Position numbers and translations under genes: made by a program. Under the pieces are notes generated by a model. That model was not told where the DNA came from. It saw only the letters and a list, made by a program, of their open reading frames with translations, and ran no database searches. Source: Alphaproteobacteria bacterium (GTDB lineage Bacteria; Pseudomonadota; Alphaproteobacteria; Rhizobiales; JAJFHC01). From it: a stretch of DNA of 64,000 bases. The stretch covers positions 88,156-152,155 of the forward strand of contig JAJFHD010000105.1 of the NCBI GenBank assembly GCA_021775805.1. Direction: 5' to 3'. Positions 36,659 through 45,544 of this stretch are shown piece after piece (the stretch's first letter is position 1; every line of letters starts with the position of its first letter).

Positions 36659-37579
36659 ATGAATAGGATGAACGTACCAGATTCGACCTTGCCACCGCCG
36701 CGCGAAGTGCTTCGGAATCTGGCATTGGAACTCGGGGGGCTTACGCCGGAAATGCGCAAGGCTGCGGCCTATGTGCTCGAGAACCCCAACGATGTCGGTG
36801 TCAGCTCGATCCGCGAGATCGCGACAGCAGCCAACGTCAAGCCCAACACATTTGTGCGCATGGCACGGTCTTTCGGCTTCGACGGCTACGACGAATTCCG
36901 TGAACCTTTCCGCGAAGATATTCGCAATGGCGGCGGAAATTTTCCCGATCGCGCCCGCTGGCTGCAATCGCTTTCCAAAGGCGGAAAACTCGGCGGTCTT
37001 TATGCGGACATGGCGTCGAGTGCCATTGCCAATATAGAGCAGACTTTTGCAGCAACAGATGCCGGGCGCATGAAGGCGGCAGCCGATGCGATCGTGAATG
37101 CGCGCCACACTTATGTGCTGGGTGTCGGCATAAACCATACATTGGCACGCAATTTTGCCTATCTTGCCGATATGGCGGTCGACAATATTCAGGCCATCCC
37201 CCGTGACGGCAGCCTGGCGATTGACGATGTGTCCCGGGCCGGGGCGGATGACGTCCTGCTTGCGATGACGTTCAAACCGTATCGCAAAGAGGTGGTGGAA
37301 GCGGTTGAAATCGCACGAAGTCAACGGGTTACGATTATCGGGTTATCCGATAGCCCGGCCTCGCCTGTGATCGCCGGCAGCGAGCATGGCTTTGTCGTGC
37401 AGACAGACACACCGCAATTCTTCACTTCGACCTTTGCGACCGGCGCGCTGCTTGAAACCCTGATGGCATTCGTGATTGCCGACGCCAGCCCGGATGTGAT
37501 TGCCAATATCGACCGATTTCATGAACGTCGCCGTTCCCTGGGTATCTACCATGAAGACCAGGAAGACAGGAGGACCTGA
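36659..37579 (+). CDS. MurR/RpiR-family transcriptional regulator
   Basis: 306 residues from the ATG at 36659. N-terminal HTH_6 domain: LTPEMRKAAAYVLENPNDVG, SSIREIATAANVKPNTFVRM and ARSFGFDGYDEFREPF. C-terminal SIS domain (VLGVGINHTLARNFAYLADM, DVLLAMTFKPYRKEVVEAVE and VTIIGLSDSPASPVIAGSE) binds a sugar or amino-compound ligand. Divergent from the DMGDH-like operon and followed three bases later by the Rieske gene, so it is the obvious controller of this cluster. Confidence 0.92.
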   Translation: MNRMNVPDSTLPPPREVLRNLALELGGLTPEMRKAAAYVLENPNDVGVSSIREIATAANVKPNTFVRMARSFGFDGYDEFREPFREDIRNGGGNFPDRARWLQSLSKGGKLGGLYADMASSAIANIEQTFAATDAGRMKAAADAIVNARHTYVLGVGINHTLARNFAYLADMAVDNIQAIPRDGSLAIDDVSRAGADDVLLAMTFKPYRKEVVEAVEIARSQRVTIIGLSDSPASPVIAGSEHGFVVQTDTPQFFTSTFATGALLETLMAFVIADASPDVIANIDRFHERRRSLGIYHEDQEDRRT

Positions 37580-37581
37580 CG

Positions 37582-38673
37582 ATGAATGCACCCGCCAGCC
37601 CGGTTCTTTCGCTCGAAGCCCGATATTACACCGATCCGGATATCTTCAAGACCGAGCAGGATGGCGTGCTTGCGCGAACCTGGCAGTTTGCCGGCCATGT
37701 TTCACAACTGGAGAATGTCGGGGACTATTTCGCATTTTCCGTGGCCGGGCAGAACCTGTTCTGCGTTCGCGACAAGGACGGAGAAATTCGCACTTTCTAC
37801 AATGTCTGCCAGCACAGGGCGCATGAACTGGTCGAGGGGGCCGGCAATGCCAAGCTCCTAGTCTGCCCGTATCATGCCTGGACCTACGACTTGACGGGCG
37901 CATTGCGCTCCGGGCCCAATGTGAAGTCCGTCCCCGGTTTTGACCGCACCAATATTTGTCTGACGCCTGTCCGTTCGGAAGAGTTCTGCGGTTTCATCTT
38001 CGTCAATCTCGACAGCGATGCCGCCTGCATGGATGAATGGTTCCCGGGCGTGCGGCGCGAGCTGTCCGACTTCGTCCCCCAGATCAAGAGCCTGAAGCCG
38101 ATACAATGGGTGGAGGTTTCGGAAAATTGCAACTGGAAGGTCTCGATTGAAAACTACTCGGAGTGTTATCACTGTCAACTGAACCACCCGACTTTTGCGA
38201 CCGGTGTCGTAAAACCGGAAACCTATGACATCCGGCCTCAGGGCTATTGTCTGCGTCATACGACGGAATGCCAGAACCTCGATGCGATGAGTTATCCCGT
38301 CGACCTGGATGCCAATGATTTTGCCGGTTCCTATTCCTCCTGGTTTCTGTGGCCCCTGTTCTCATTCCAGGTCTATCCAGGAAACGTTCTCAATACCTAC
38401 CACTGGCGATTGGTCGACGTGGACCGTGTGGTCGTTTGGCGGGGCTGGTACACAGTCAACGGAGAGCCGTCAGAAACAATCCGGGATCTGGCAAGGCAGG
38501 ACCGGGAAACCACCGTCGAGGAGGACATACATCTGGTCGAATCGGTGCACCGCGGACTCAAGAACCGGGGATACAAGCCAGGACCACTGGTGATCGACCC
38601 GCGAGGCGGGGTCGCCTCGGAACATTCCATCCTTGCATTGCAACAATGGATGCGCGAAGGCGTGGAGCTTTGA
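37582..38673 (+). CDS. Rieske non-heme iron oxygenase, alpha subunit (betaine/carnitine demethylase type)
   Basis: 363 residues. The Rieske cluster is ligated by Cys76, His78, Cys95 and His98 (CQHRAHE and CPYHAW). The mononuclear iron site shows NYSECYHCQLNHP with His197 and His202. It resembles the GbcA group, which N-demethylates glycine betaine, and proline-betaine demethylases. With the DMGDH-like enzyme divergent from it, stepwise removal of methyl groups from one betaine is likely. No reductase subunit is in the window, so a partner encoded elsewhere must supply electrons. Confidence 0.9.
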   Translation: MNAPASPVLSLEARYYTDPDIFKTEQDGVLARTWQFAGHVSQLENVGDYFAFSVAGQNLFCVRDKDGEIRTFYNVCQHRAHELVEGAGNAKLLVCPYHAWTYDLTGALRSGPNVKSVPGFDRTNICLTPVRSEEFCGFIFVNLDSDAACMDEWFPGVRRELSDFVPQIKSLKPIQWVEVSENCNWKVSIENYSECYHCQLNHPTFATGVVKPETYDIRPQGYCLRHTTECQNLDAMSYPVDLDANDFAGSYSSWFLWPLFSFQVYPGNVLNTYHWRLVDVDRVVVWRGWYTVNGEPSETIRDLARQDRETTVEEDIHLVESVHRGLKNRGYKPGPLVIDPRGGVASEHSILALQQWMREGVEL

Positions 38674-38728
38674 TGTTGGGATTCATAGCCGGGGCAATGT
38701 CGGCTTAACGTGAAATGGAGAACGAGCA

Positions 38729-39109
38729 ATGGACAATGACCTGTTTGACAAGGGCCTGGCAAAGCGCAAGGCGACGCTCGGTGCGGAATATGTAGAAAAG
38801 AATCTGGCTGCGGCGGACGACTTTACACGCCCGTTTCAGGAAGCCATGACGGCGTGGTGCTGGGGCTTCGGCTGGGGCGATGAAACAATCGATGCAAAAA
38901 CCCGTTCGATGATGAACCTGTCGATGATCGGTGCGTTGGGGAAAATGCATGAATGGGAGACCCACTGCCGGGGCGCGATCAAGAACGGAGTCTCGAAGGA
39001 TGAACTGCGCGCAATCATCCATGTTGTCGGAATTTACTGCGGTGTGCCGCAGAGTCTGGAATGTTTTCGGGTCGCCAGGAAGGTTCTTGAAGAGGAGGGA
39101 CTGATCTAG
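38729..39109 (+). CDS. Carboxymuconolactone decarboxylase (CMD)-family protein
   Basis: 126 residues. TRPFQEAMTAWCWGFGWGDE, RSMMNLSMIGALGKMHEWET and HCRGAIKNGVSKDELRAIIH are the helical CMD core. Length and sequence are near gamma-carboxymuconolactone decarboxylase, but the AhpD-like CxxC is absent and partner genes of the protocatechuate path are missing, so function is open. GGAGAACGAGC precedes the ATG. Last gene of the RpiR-Rieske operon. Confidence 0.85.
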   Translation: MDNDLFDKGLAKRKATLGAEYVEKNLAAADDFTRPFQEAMTAWCWGFGWGDETIDAKTRSMMNLSMIGALGKMHEWETHCRGAIKNGVSKDELRAIIHVVGIYCGVPQSLECFRVARKVLEEEGLI

Positions 39110-39548
39110 GGGGGCGTTTGTCTGGAGGCTCGATTCCACGAATCCCCCTTGCCTAAAGCGCTACGCGTGGGTCGTATTTATCAACACAATGCAAGACTGC
39201 ACCATGCCCTCAAAACTGTCAGACACCTGCTTGACACGTGCATCTCCAGAATAGCGACGCCGGAGGCCCTTGTGCCGGCGCACGCGGACGACAATCAAGA
39301 CGGGCGGCAAAGCCACAGCTCTGGCGGTGCAACGCTGATCGGCTCAAGGACTGAATCCCGTAGATCGCAACATGCATTAGGCATGGATGGGGCCTGCCGG
39401 TCATTTGCTCGGGCCACCCAAGAATTGTCCCTTCGCCAGGACTCAGTGTTCCAAAATCTACATTCTGCTGAACTGGATTTGACATGACATTTACGCTAGT
39501 GACGTAACTGCGCGCTTGCGTCACCACCAGCATTCGTTCAAATTATAA
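39110..39548. other. Gap before the YcaO gene
   Basis: About 440 bases with no convincing gene. I looked for a RiPP precursor: the only short plus-strand frames (for example 16-34 residues near 39210 and 39386) show no leader-like helix, no SD and no Cys/Ser/Thr-rich core. The palindrome at 39499-39524 and the YcaO promoter are here. Confidence 0.5.
39499..39524. promoter_or_regulatory. Palindrome just upstream of YcaO
   Basis: GTGACGTAA and TTGCGTCAC form nine-base inverted arms with one mismatch around an eight-base spacer. The element ends 24 bases before the YcaO start, a position suited to an operator. Confidence 0.45.
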
Positions 39549-40892
39549 ATGATTTCAACTGGATCGACTGATGTCATGAACGACTTCCTGGCAACATGCG
39601 CCAACTTTCTCGATGTGGGGACGGATGCCCTGCCCGGAGAAATTCCCGGAAACGGCAGGGACTTTCTTGCCGATCTTCAATTTATCGATCAAGAAGGGCG
39701 AATTCAGGGCGACGAAGATCAGAGAAAACACAACGTCAGGATGCTGAGGGCCGGGGCTAACCTCGAGAGCCTGTTTCCACTCAAACCCCTGCACGCCCCG
39801 AACCTCGTGTTCCTCGGAGGAGAAGCCAACCCGGTGGTAATGGGGGACGATGAATATCGCAACCTTGCCGGAAGTGTTTCGGGATGCGGATTGTTTTTTC
39901 GGGACGCTTTCCTGTCCTGTGTGGGCGAAGGCGTTGAGTACCTCTCGCAATTCGAGCAGATCGACGATTTGACGCGGGAATGTGATGCAAGTCACAGGCC
40001 GATCCCGGTGGGCGGTGATATGTCTAATTCGTTGGAAACTTCCAGTGGAGATTGGGTCGCTGGATGGGACCTTCATAAGGGTGCACCCGTGTTACTGCCG
40101 GCCGGCCGGTGTTTGAGACGCAAATCGGGACCACCCAAACCATTTGCCCTGGGAACCGGTTGCGGGGCAGGTGAGACAATCGAAGACGCCTTGCTCCATG
40201 GTCTCCTTGAGCTTGTGGAGCGTGACGCTGTGGCGCTCTGGTGGCAAGGCGGCAGGTTTGGGCGTTCGATCGATGTTGGACATCCCGCCGTAGGCGTAGC
40301 GTGCGAGCGGCTGAGGATTCTCAGAGGTGGTCAAGACTCCAGGATAAGCTGGTTGCTTGACATCAGTACGGACCTGGAGATTCCATGTGTGGCGTCGGTC
40401 TCGTGCGATCGTGCTGGCGGGCAGGTTGCTTGCGGCACGGCAGCAGGCACCACGTTCATGAATGCAACACAGGCTGCGGTCCTGGAGATGTGCCAAATGG
40501 AAACCGCCTATGAAGTGGTTGATGCAAAGCGCGCCCAACGGGGTGAGGCTGCCCTGAACGGGATTGACCGCCGACACGTCTACAGAGGCCAAAACTTGAA
40601 GGCCGATGCTTGCGTCCTTCTGCATCCCAAAAATTTCCCGGGCTCACATCGTGAAACCGACGCTTCGGGCGCCGCGGAGCAGGTTCGCTGGCTGGTGGAA
40701 CTGATGTCGGAGCAGGGACAGGCTGTCTATGCAGTCGACTTGACAAGGCCACAGTTCGGTATTCCGGCGGTAAGAGTGGTTGCGCCAAACTTGCAATTGG
40801 CGCCTAGTGAGATCGTGACCCCCAGATTGATGGCGGCTACTGAGAAATATGGCGGCGGAAGTGAACATACGAACAACGTGCCTTTGCATTGA
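39549..40892 (+). CDS. YcaO-family ATP-dependent cyclodehydratase-like protein
   Basis: 447 residues. YcaO enzymes activate backbone amides with ATP, forming azolines or thioamides. The two nucleotide/Mg sites are visible: SGCGLFFRDAFLSCVGEGVE near residues 110-130 and GTGCGAGETIEDALLHGLLE then LVERDAVALWW near 200-230, followed by LEMCQMETAYEV. IPAVRVVAPNLQLAPSE near the end is also a family mark. The proline-rich C-terminal tail of azoline-forming YcaOs is lacking. It starts at ATG 39549 with no SD and precedes the BTAD regulator by 22 bases. No TfuA, ThiF/E1-like or precursor peptide is seen nearby. Confidence 0.85.
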   Translation: MISTGSTDVMNDFLATCANFLDVGTDALPGEIPGNGRDFLADLQFIDQEGRIQGDEDQRKHNVRMLRAGANLESLFPLKPLHAPNLVFLGGEANPVVMGDDEYRNLAGSVSGCGLFFRDAFLSCVGEGVEYLSQFEQIDDLTRECDASHRPIPVGGDMSNSLETSSGDWVAGWDLHKGAPVLLPAGRCLRRKSGPPKPFALGTGCGAGETIEDALLHGLLELVERDAVALWWQGGRFGRSIDVGHPAVGVACERLRILRGGQDSRISWLLDISTDLEIPCVASVSCDRAGGQVACGTAAGTTFMNATQAAVLEMCQMETAYEVVDAKRAQRGEAALNGIDRRHVYRGQNLKADACVLLHPKNFPGSHRETDASGAAEQVRWLVELMSEQGQAVYAVDLTRPQFGIPAVRVVAPNLQLAPSEIVTPRLMAATEKYGGGSEHTNNVPLH

Positions 40893-40914
40893 CTGAATTG
40901 GAAAGCAGAAATTC

Positions 40915-42969
40915 ATGTCACTCGACATTCAACCCGCACGAACTGATGTGCTTCGCATTTCGCTGATTGGCGATGTGTCCGTCAGCCTTGCTGGCGAGAC
41001 TGTTGACATGAAAAGCAAGAAGCTCTCGGCAATCCTCGGGTATATCAGCCTCAACAACTCTTTTGCCGAAACACGTGAACATATCGTGGGACTGTTCTGG
41101 AGCGAGTCTGACGAGGCCCGTGCCAGGGGCTCTCTTCGCCAGTCGCTTCGCCGGCTTCGGTGTGTGTTGAAAGAGGCCGGATTTGATGGACTGCACACCG
41201 ACAAGACCAAGATATCCCTCGATCCCCAACTGGTTGATATCGATGTCTGGAACGTTGTTTCGCAGGCAGAAAAGCACCAGGTCGATTCTGCTTTGCTGCA
41301 TACCCAACGCTACACCGAAAAGTTGCTTGAGGGACATGAAGATACCGATCCCGGGTTTCGGGTCTGGATTCTGGCCTTCCGGCAAAGCCTGCATGAGCGA
41401 CTCATGCGCGCCCTCGAAGAAGGTCTCGCCTCCAACAGTCAGGCGGATGCATCGAAAAACCGGATTGCGGAGGCAATTGTCAATCTTGATCCGACTCATG
41501 AACTGGCGTGCCGCTTCCTGATGCACAGCCGCGCCTCCGCCGGCGACATAAGTGGCGCCCTCAAGACATACAACGCCTTGTGGAACCTGTTGGACGAAGA
41601 GTACGACATGGAGCCAACGGTCGCGACAATGGAACTTGTCGCCAAGATCAAGGCTGGAGATATCGCTCAGCAGGACTGCTCCGGGGTCGGCAGCCAGACC
41701 GCAAGCAACGTTGTATCGCCGTTTTGCAACCGCGAACAGGCACCGGTCTTGCCGGCTCTGTCGGAGCGGCCGGTTTTGATCGTCGAACCATTTGTGACGG
41801 AAACAATGCCTGCCGAGCGGAACCATTTCGTTCAAGGATTCCGTCACACGCTGATAGCCTGTCTTGTCAGGTTCAGGGAATGGCGCATTTCCGAGAAAGA
41901 TTCCGTCAGCAACGATGCCGGAGACATCAATCCGAAATACTCGGTCCGCACGACGGCGTCCATGTCGGAGGCCTCGGCCTACATCGTGATTACACTGAAA
42001 GACCTTCGGAGCGAGTCCTACGTCTGGAGTGACAGGTTTGAATTGCAGGTGGAAAACTGGTGGGAAATGCAAAACCGCGTGGTCCGGCGGATAACAACGG
42101 CATTGAATATTCATCTATCCGCCGAACGGCTGTCACAGATTACCAACGGACCGTCCTTGCCCGCGCAACTTCACGACCAGTGGCTTCGCGGTCAGTCCCT
42201 GATTCTCAACTTCAGCCCGCAGAACTGGCAGGAAGCAAGTGATATTTTTCGCAGTGTCATTGATGAGGCGCCGCGGTTTGCACCGGCTTACAGCAGCCTT
42301 GTGCAATTGGGCAACACGGCTCACATCGCTCAACCCGGCGTGTTCAGAACCAAGCCGCAGCATGACCAGAACCTTGAACTGGCCAAGACCGCGGTTGCTC
42401 TGGATCCGATAGATTCCCGGGCGCAACTCTGTCTCGCCTGGGCCTATGCCTTCTCCGGTCGTTACGATCTGGCCAAAATGCATTTCGACCTGGCGATCGA
42501 TCTCAACGATCATGATCCCTGGACGCTGATATCAGCAGGCCAGGGGCATGCATTCCTGGGTGACAAGGACCGCGCCAAACCGTTGTGCGACAAGGCTCTC
42601 GATTCCACTCTGCTGCCGAACCAGTCTCATTGGGGATATCATGCCGGCGTGCGCTTCTTCCGCGGCGACTACCATGGTGCCCTCGATGCCGCTAAACGGT
42701 CGGGCGATTCCCTGGTAAACAACGGCGCATGGCGGGCGGCATCCTACTATCACCTTGGTGAAGAAGAACGTGCCCGTGAGGAAGCATCGCGCTGTCTCAA
42801 GTTTGTCAGGAACAGATGGCACAGCGATTCCAAACCCACCGACGGCGATATCGCATCATGGATTTTGCAGTTGTTCCCAATACGGCACAAGTCCGATTGG
42901 CAACACCTCAAGACCGGCCTTGGTGGTGCCGGGGTTCCGGTCGACACTGCCCATCATATCAGTTGGTAA
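40915..42969 (+). CDS. BTAD/SARP-type transcriptional regulator with TPR C-terminus
   Basis: 684 residues. N-terminal winged helix of OmpR/SARP type (VLRISLIGDVSVSLAGETVD, then LFWSESDEARARGSLRQSLR), then a bacterial transcriptional activation domain to about residue 250 (LDPTHELACRFLMHSRASAG, YDMEPTVATMELVAKIKAGD). The middle part (about 280-400) looks like a TolB/adenylyl-cyclase-associated domain, and TPR-like helices follow from about 430 (DPIDSRAQLCLAWAYAFSGR). Likely cytoplasmic activator of the YcaO gene and perhaps of the convergent peroxidase operon. GGAAAG precedes the ATG. Confidence 0.85.
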   Translation: MSLDIQPARTDVLRISLIGDVSVSLAGETVDMKSKKLSAILGYISLNNSFAETREHIVGLFWSESDEARARGSLRQSLRRLRCVLKEAGFDGLHTDKTKISLDPQLVDIDVWNVVSQAEKHQVDSALLHTQRYTEKLLEGHEDTDPGFRVWILAFRQSLHERLMRALEEGLASNSQADASKNRIAEAIVNLDPTHELACRFLMHSRASAGDISGALKTYNALWNLLDEEYDMEPTVATMELVAKIKAGDIAQQDCSGVGSQTASNVVSPFCNREQAPVLPALSERPVLIVEPFVTETMPAERNHFVQGFRHTLIACLVRFREWRISEKDSVSNDAGDINPKYSVRTTASMSEASAYIVITLKDLRSESYVWSDRFELQVENWWEMQNRVVRRITTALNIHLSAERLSQITNGPSLPAQLHDQWLRGQSLILNFSPQNWQEASDIFRSVIDEAPRFAPAYSSLVQLGNTAHIAQPGVFRTKPQHDQNLELAKTAVALDPIDSRAQLCLAWAYAFSGRYDLAKMHFDLAIDLNDHDPWTLISAGQGHAFLGDKDRAKPLCDKALDSTLLPNQSHWGYHAGVRFFRGDYHGALDAAKRSGDSLVNNGAWRAASYYHLGEEERAREEASRCLKFVRNRWHSDSKPTDGDIASWILQLFPIRHKSDWQHLKTGLGGAGVPVDTAHHISW

Positions 42970-42987
42970 AAACCGATGCGAGCACGA

Positions 42988-43025
42988 GGCTGCATCAGGA
43001 TGTCTGTCTCCATCCCGATGCAGCC
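42988..43025. terminator. Bidirectional hairpin between convergent operons
   Basis: GGCTGCATCAGGATG pairs with CATCCCGATGCAGCC, 15 bases with one mismatch, around an eight-base loop. It sits between the BTAD stop (42969) and the stop of the 135-residue gene (43038), as expected for a shared terminator. There is no strong U-run. Confidence 0.65.
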
Positions 43026-43037
43026 CGATGCCGTTCG

Positions 43038-43445
43038 TCAGGCGCAGTTCGCGACCGTGTAATCGCCAATGCGGGCATTGTGGAAGTCGAGTGCGGTGGT
43101 GTTGCTCCACACCGGCCCGGTTCCGAACAGGTCCTCGTAATAGCGTGGCAATGGATAACCGTTGGTCTTCAGGTACTTTTCGGATTCCGCGATGAAGCTT
43201 GGCGGCGGCAGGCGTATGTCGATGCGGTGCGGCACGCCCTGAAAGATGTTGATCTCCGTTACCCGGTGATCCTGACCGTCCTTTTCCTCCGGCCAATGGA
43301 TATCAATGCCTTCGGCTTCAAGGTATTGCTTGAATTCCTCCGGATCCTTGCCGGGTATCGGTTTTGTGCCCCGGGCCCATTCTTTCACGAGGGCGCCGAA
43401 TTTCTGATGTCCCCTGTCGAGAATTGCAAATCTGTTCAGTGGCAT
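43038..43445 (-). CDS. Unrecognised 135-residue protein downstream of the peroxidase
   Basis: I do not recognise this family. It is soluble, without signal peptide, acidic in the middle (PGKDPEEFKQYLEAEGIDIH) and has a long C-terminal part ending GTGPVWSNTT, ALDFHNARIGDYTVANCA, with one Cys at the penultimate position. Coding looks real: GAGAG before the ATG, 40 bases after the peroxidase stop, and codon use like its neighbours. It may be a partner of the exported peroxidase. Because it lies opposite a YcaO gene and ends in Ser/Thr/Cys residues, a modified-peptide substrate cannot be excluded, but that is speculation. Confidence 0.7.
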   Translation of the reverse strand: MPLNRFAILDRGHQKFGALVKEWARGTKPIPGKDPEEFKQYLEAEGIDIHWPEEKDGQDHRVTEINIFQGVPHRIDIRLPPPSFIAESEKYLKTNGYPLPRYYEDLFGTGPVWSNTTALDFHNARIGDYTVANCA

Positions 43446-43485
43446 TTTTTCTCTCCTTTCAAGTTTGATGCGTGATTTTCAGACG

Positions 43486-45222
43486 TTAGATAAAACGAGG
43501 ATAGGTATCCTCAAGACCGGCGAGCCGGGCTGTATGTGTAATCAATGCTGCCATGTCGTTGACCGGTTCGTCGCCCAGAATTCGCGACATCAACCGGTCT
43601 ACCCGGCCAGACTGACCGGTCTCGGAACCACTGGCCTGCAAAGCCTTGAAGACCGACTCAGCAACGATTATCGAACCAAGTACACCGAGGTGTTTGCCGT
43701 CACTTTCGTCCGCTGCTTCAAACAGAACGTAGAACGAAAACGGCGGATCCTTGGCAATCGTGGAAATGTCACTCGCGCTGAGAATGCCCTCACCGCTGTG
43801 CTTGAGCCAGTCCGCGATCTTTGTTCGCGTCAATCCAAAATCTGAACACAGTTTCGATTTTGCGATGAGCGGGCTGCCCTGCTCACTAATGGCCCTGATG
43901 AGCGATTCGACGGACCACAAACCGGTGGTCGCCCCACGCAGAAGGTCGCGGTGACCGAGGTTCTGAGGCTCGTTCTCCGACTCTGCACCTGGTGCGCGCA
44001 CCGGCACGAGATCGCCTGCGAAGCTGGGTCCGATTCTCCGGCTGGGGTTCTTCATCAGTCCATCGTTGAAATCGAAAAACAGGGGCCATTGTATGATCCA
44101 GGTCTGGTCCAGAGGCATGTTCCAGGGACGGTTTTCGCTGTTGGTCAACAGCACATCGCCAACCGCCTGCACGTCGAGGTGATTGTCTGCCATCTTGTAG
44201 GATGGCCGGACCATGGCGTGGCCGAAGCGGTAGGTTGCCTGGGAAAACTCCAGCGGCATCGATGCCCCGTCGCGGGTGTCGATGAATGCAGGGTTGCGTC
44301 GGTTGTAGTGGGCATGGACTTCCGGATGAAGGATCCGCTTCATGAGATCGTTTCGGACCACGTTGCGATAGACACGCTCGACAATCTGGCGAGCATTCGA
44401 AAACACAATCTCGTTCCATTCCTCCTCGGTCTGCCCTGGCGCTCTTGGAGACTCCTTGGCAACCGCGTCAACCAAGCCATTGTGCAGATGCATGAATACA
44501 GTGAGGAGCTGTGACAGGTTCGAGTTGTTGTCATTGCGTGGATCGACCAGTAGCGGTCTGGTCAGACCATTGCGCTGCGCGCCGTTGCCGCCAGGCGTCC
44601 GGGTGCGGCTGATGTCGCGCCAGGCCGGCCCCTTTGCCAGATTATCCTGATCGCCGATCCAGCGCATCGAACCCATGCCCAGTTTTGTGCGAACGCGATG
44701 ACGAGTATCACTGAGCGCATAGGCGTACGGCACGGCTGACGGTCCCGCACCATAAAGCGTGTCGAGATCAAGCTTTACGCTCCTGAGGCTGCGAAACGGT
44801 TCATTGGCTGCACGATGATCCCGGGTGAAGTCGGGAAAGTCGAGAGCAGAGTGAACCAGGTCATGGCCGACCAGTTGGGCCAGATAGGTGTAGCCCGCCG
44901 GAATATCGGGGTTCTCCCACTCTGCCAGCCCGTCCTTCAACGGTTTGTCCCAGGTGCGGTCGCGCTTCATGGCCAATGACAACCGCCGGAAAAGCTCGCG
45001 CGTTTCCGTCGGCGTCTCTGCCGGGTTCCGCCCGTTTATCATGAATTGTTCTTCAGAACTTGGTGTCCGCAGAAAGTTGCACAGGCAGTTTTGATATTCC
45101 GCAAGGGCCACGGTGGGCGCAAAGCCTGCGGACAAACCAACTGCCGATGCCCCAACCATGAACTGGCGGCGGGTAATCTGCCTATCGGCAAGTATTGTTC
45201 GTAAATTGACGTCCTGTTCCAT
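43486..45222 (-). CDS. Tat-exported animal-type heme peroxidase
   Basis: 578 residues. Twin-arginine signal TRRQFMVGASAVGLSAGF with the pair at residues 18-19. LAQLVGHDLVHS contains the distal His120-Asp121 of animal peroxidases (also the heme-linked Asp), and RFGHAMVRPSYKM the proximal His. ERVYRNVVRNDLMKRIL is also a family helix. Folded with heme in the cytoplasm then exported to the periplasm; it would oxidise halides or organic substrates with peroxide. Bacterial members are rarely studied. Operon with the 135-residue gene. Confidence 0.88.
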   Translation of the reverse strand: MEQDVNLRTILADRQITRRQFMVGASAVGLSAGFAPTVALAEYQNCLCNFLRTPSSEEQFMINGRNPAETPTETRELFRRLSLAMKRDRTWDKPLKDGLAEWENPDIPAGYTYLAQLVGHDLVHSALDFPDFTRDHRAANEPFRSLRSVKLDLDTLYGAGPSAVPYAYALSDTRHRVRTKLGMGSMRWIGDQDNLAKGPAWRDISRTRTPGGNGAQRNGLTRPLLVDPRNDNNSNLSQLLTVFMHLHNGLVDAVAKESPRAPGQTEEEWNEIVFSNARQIVERVYRNVVRNDLMKRILHPEVHAHYNRRNPAFIDTRDGASMPLEFSQATYRFGHAMVRPSYKMADNHLDVQAVGDVLLTNSENRPWNMPLDQTWIIQWPLFFDFNDGLMKNPSRRIGPSFAGDLVPVRAPGAESENEPQNLGHRDLLRGATTGLWSVESLIRAISEQGSPLIAKSKLCSDFGLTRTKIADWLKHSGEGILSASDISTIAKDPPFSFYVLFEAADESDGKHLGVLGSIIVAESVFKALQASGSETGQSGRVDRLMSRILGDEPVNDMAALITHTARLAGLEDTYPRFI

Positions 45223-45544
45223 CGGTAGTCCATCCCTATCCAGAGTTACAAGCCCGGATCATTCGCAGGGACTGGAGATGTGATGGGTGTGTATCAATAT
45301 GTTGAAACGCCCCCCGGCTCGGGTCTGGATTGTTGCCAGACCAAGGGTCAAACTGCTGGACAGTAAAAAAACCGAACAGGGAATTATTTCGACGCGACAC
45401 CCCCCCGATCGGCATTGCAACGACAGCCGATTAACCCGTAGAACACCACCCCAGCCCCAACCGCGTTTTCAGAGTCCTGTCGTTTGCCCGATGCCAAAGC
45501 GGCCAACAAATACATCGGGCGAGACCAGAAAACACGGCGAACAA
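45223..45544. other. Gap upstream of the peroxidase operon
   Basis: About 320 bases. It must contain the leftward peroxidase promoter. No supportable gene, repeat or obvious terminator for the rhodanese gene was seen. Confidence 0.45.

Noticed and set aside
39149..39487. RiPP precursor candidates before YcaO
   Set aside because: The frames lack leader-like helices, SDs and Cys/Ser/Thr-rich cores.
39399..39530. Possible third copy of the repeat at 3295/6236
   Set aside because: Only short matches such as GGACTCAGT are shared; the conserved blocks and hairpin are missing.
39219..39533. 104-codon minus-strand frame in the gap before YcaO
   Set aside because: No SD, no family likeness, overlaps the operator-like palindrome.
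40918..42114. 398-codon minus-strand frame opposite the BTAD regulator
   Set aside because: The plus-strand frame has recognisable domains over its full length; the antisense one has none.
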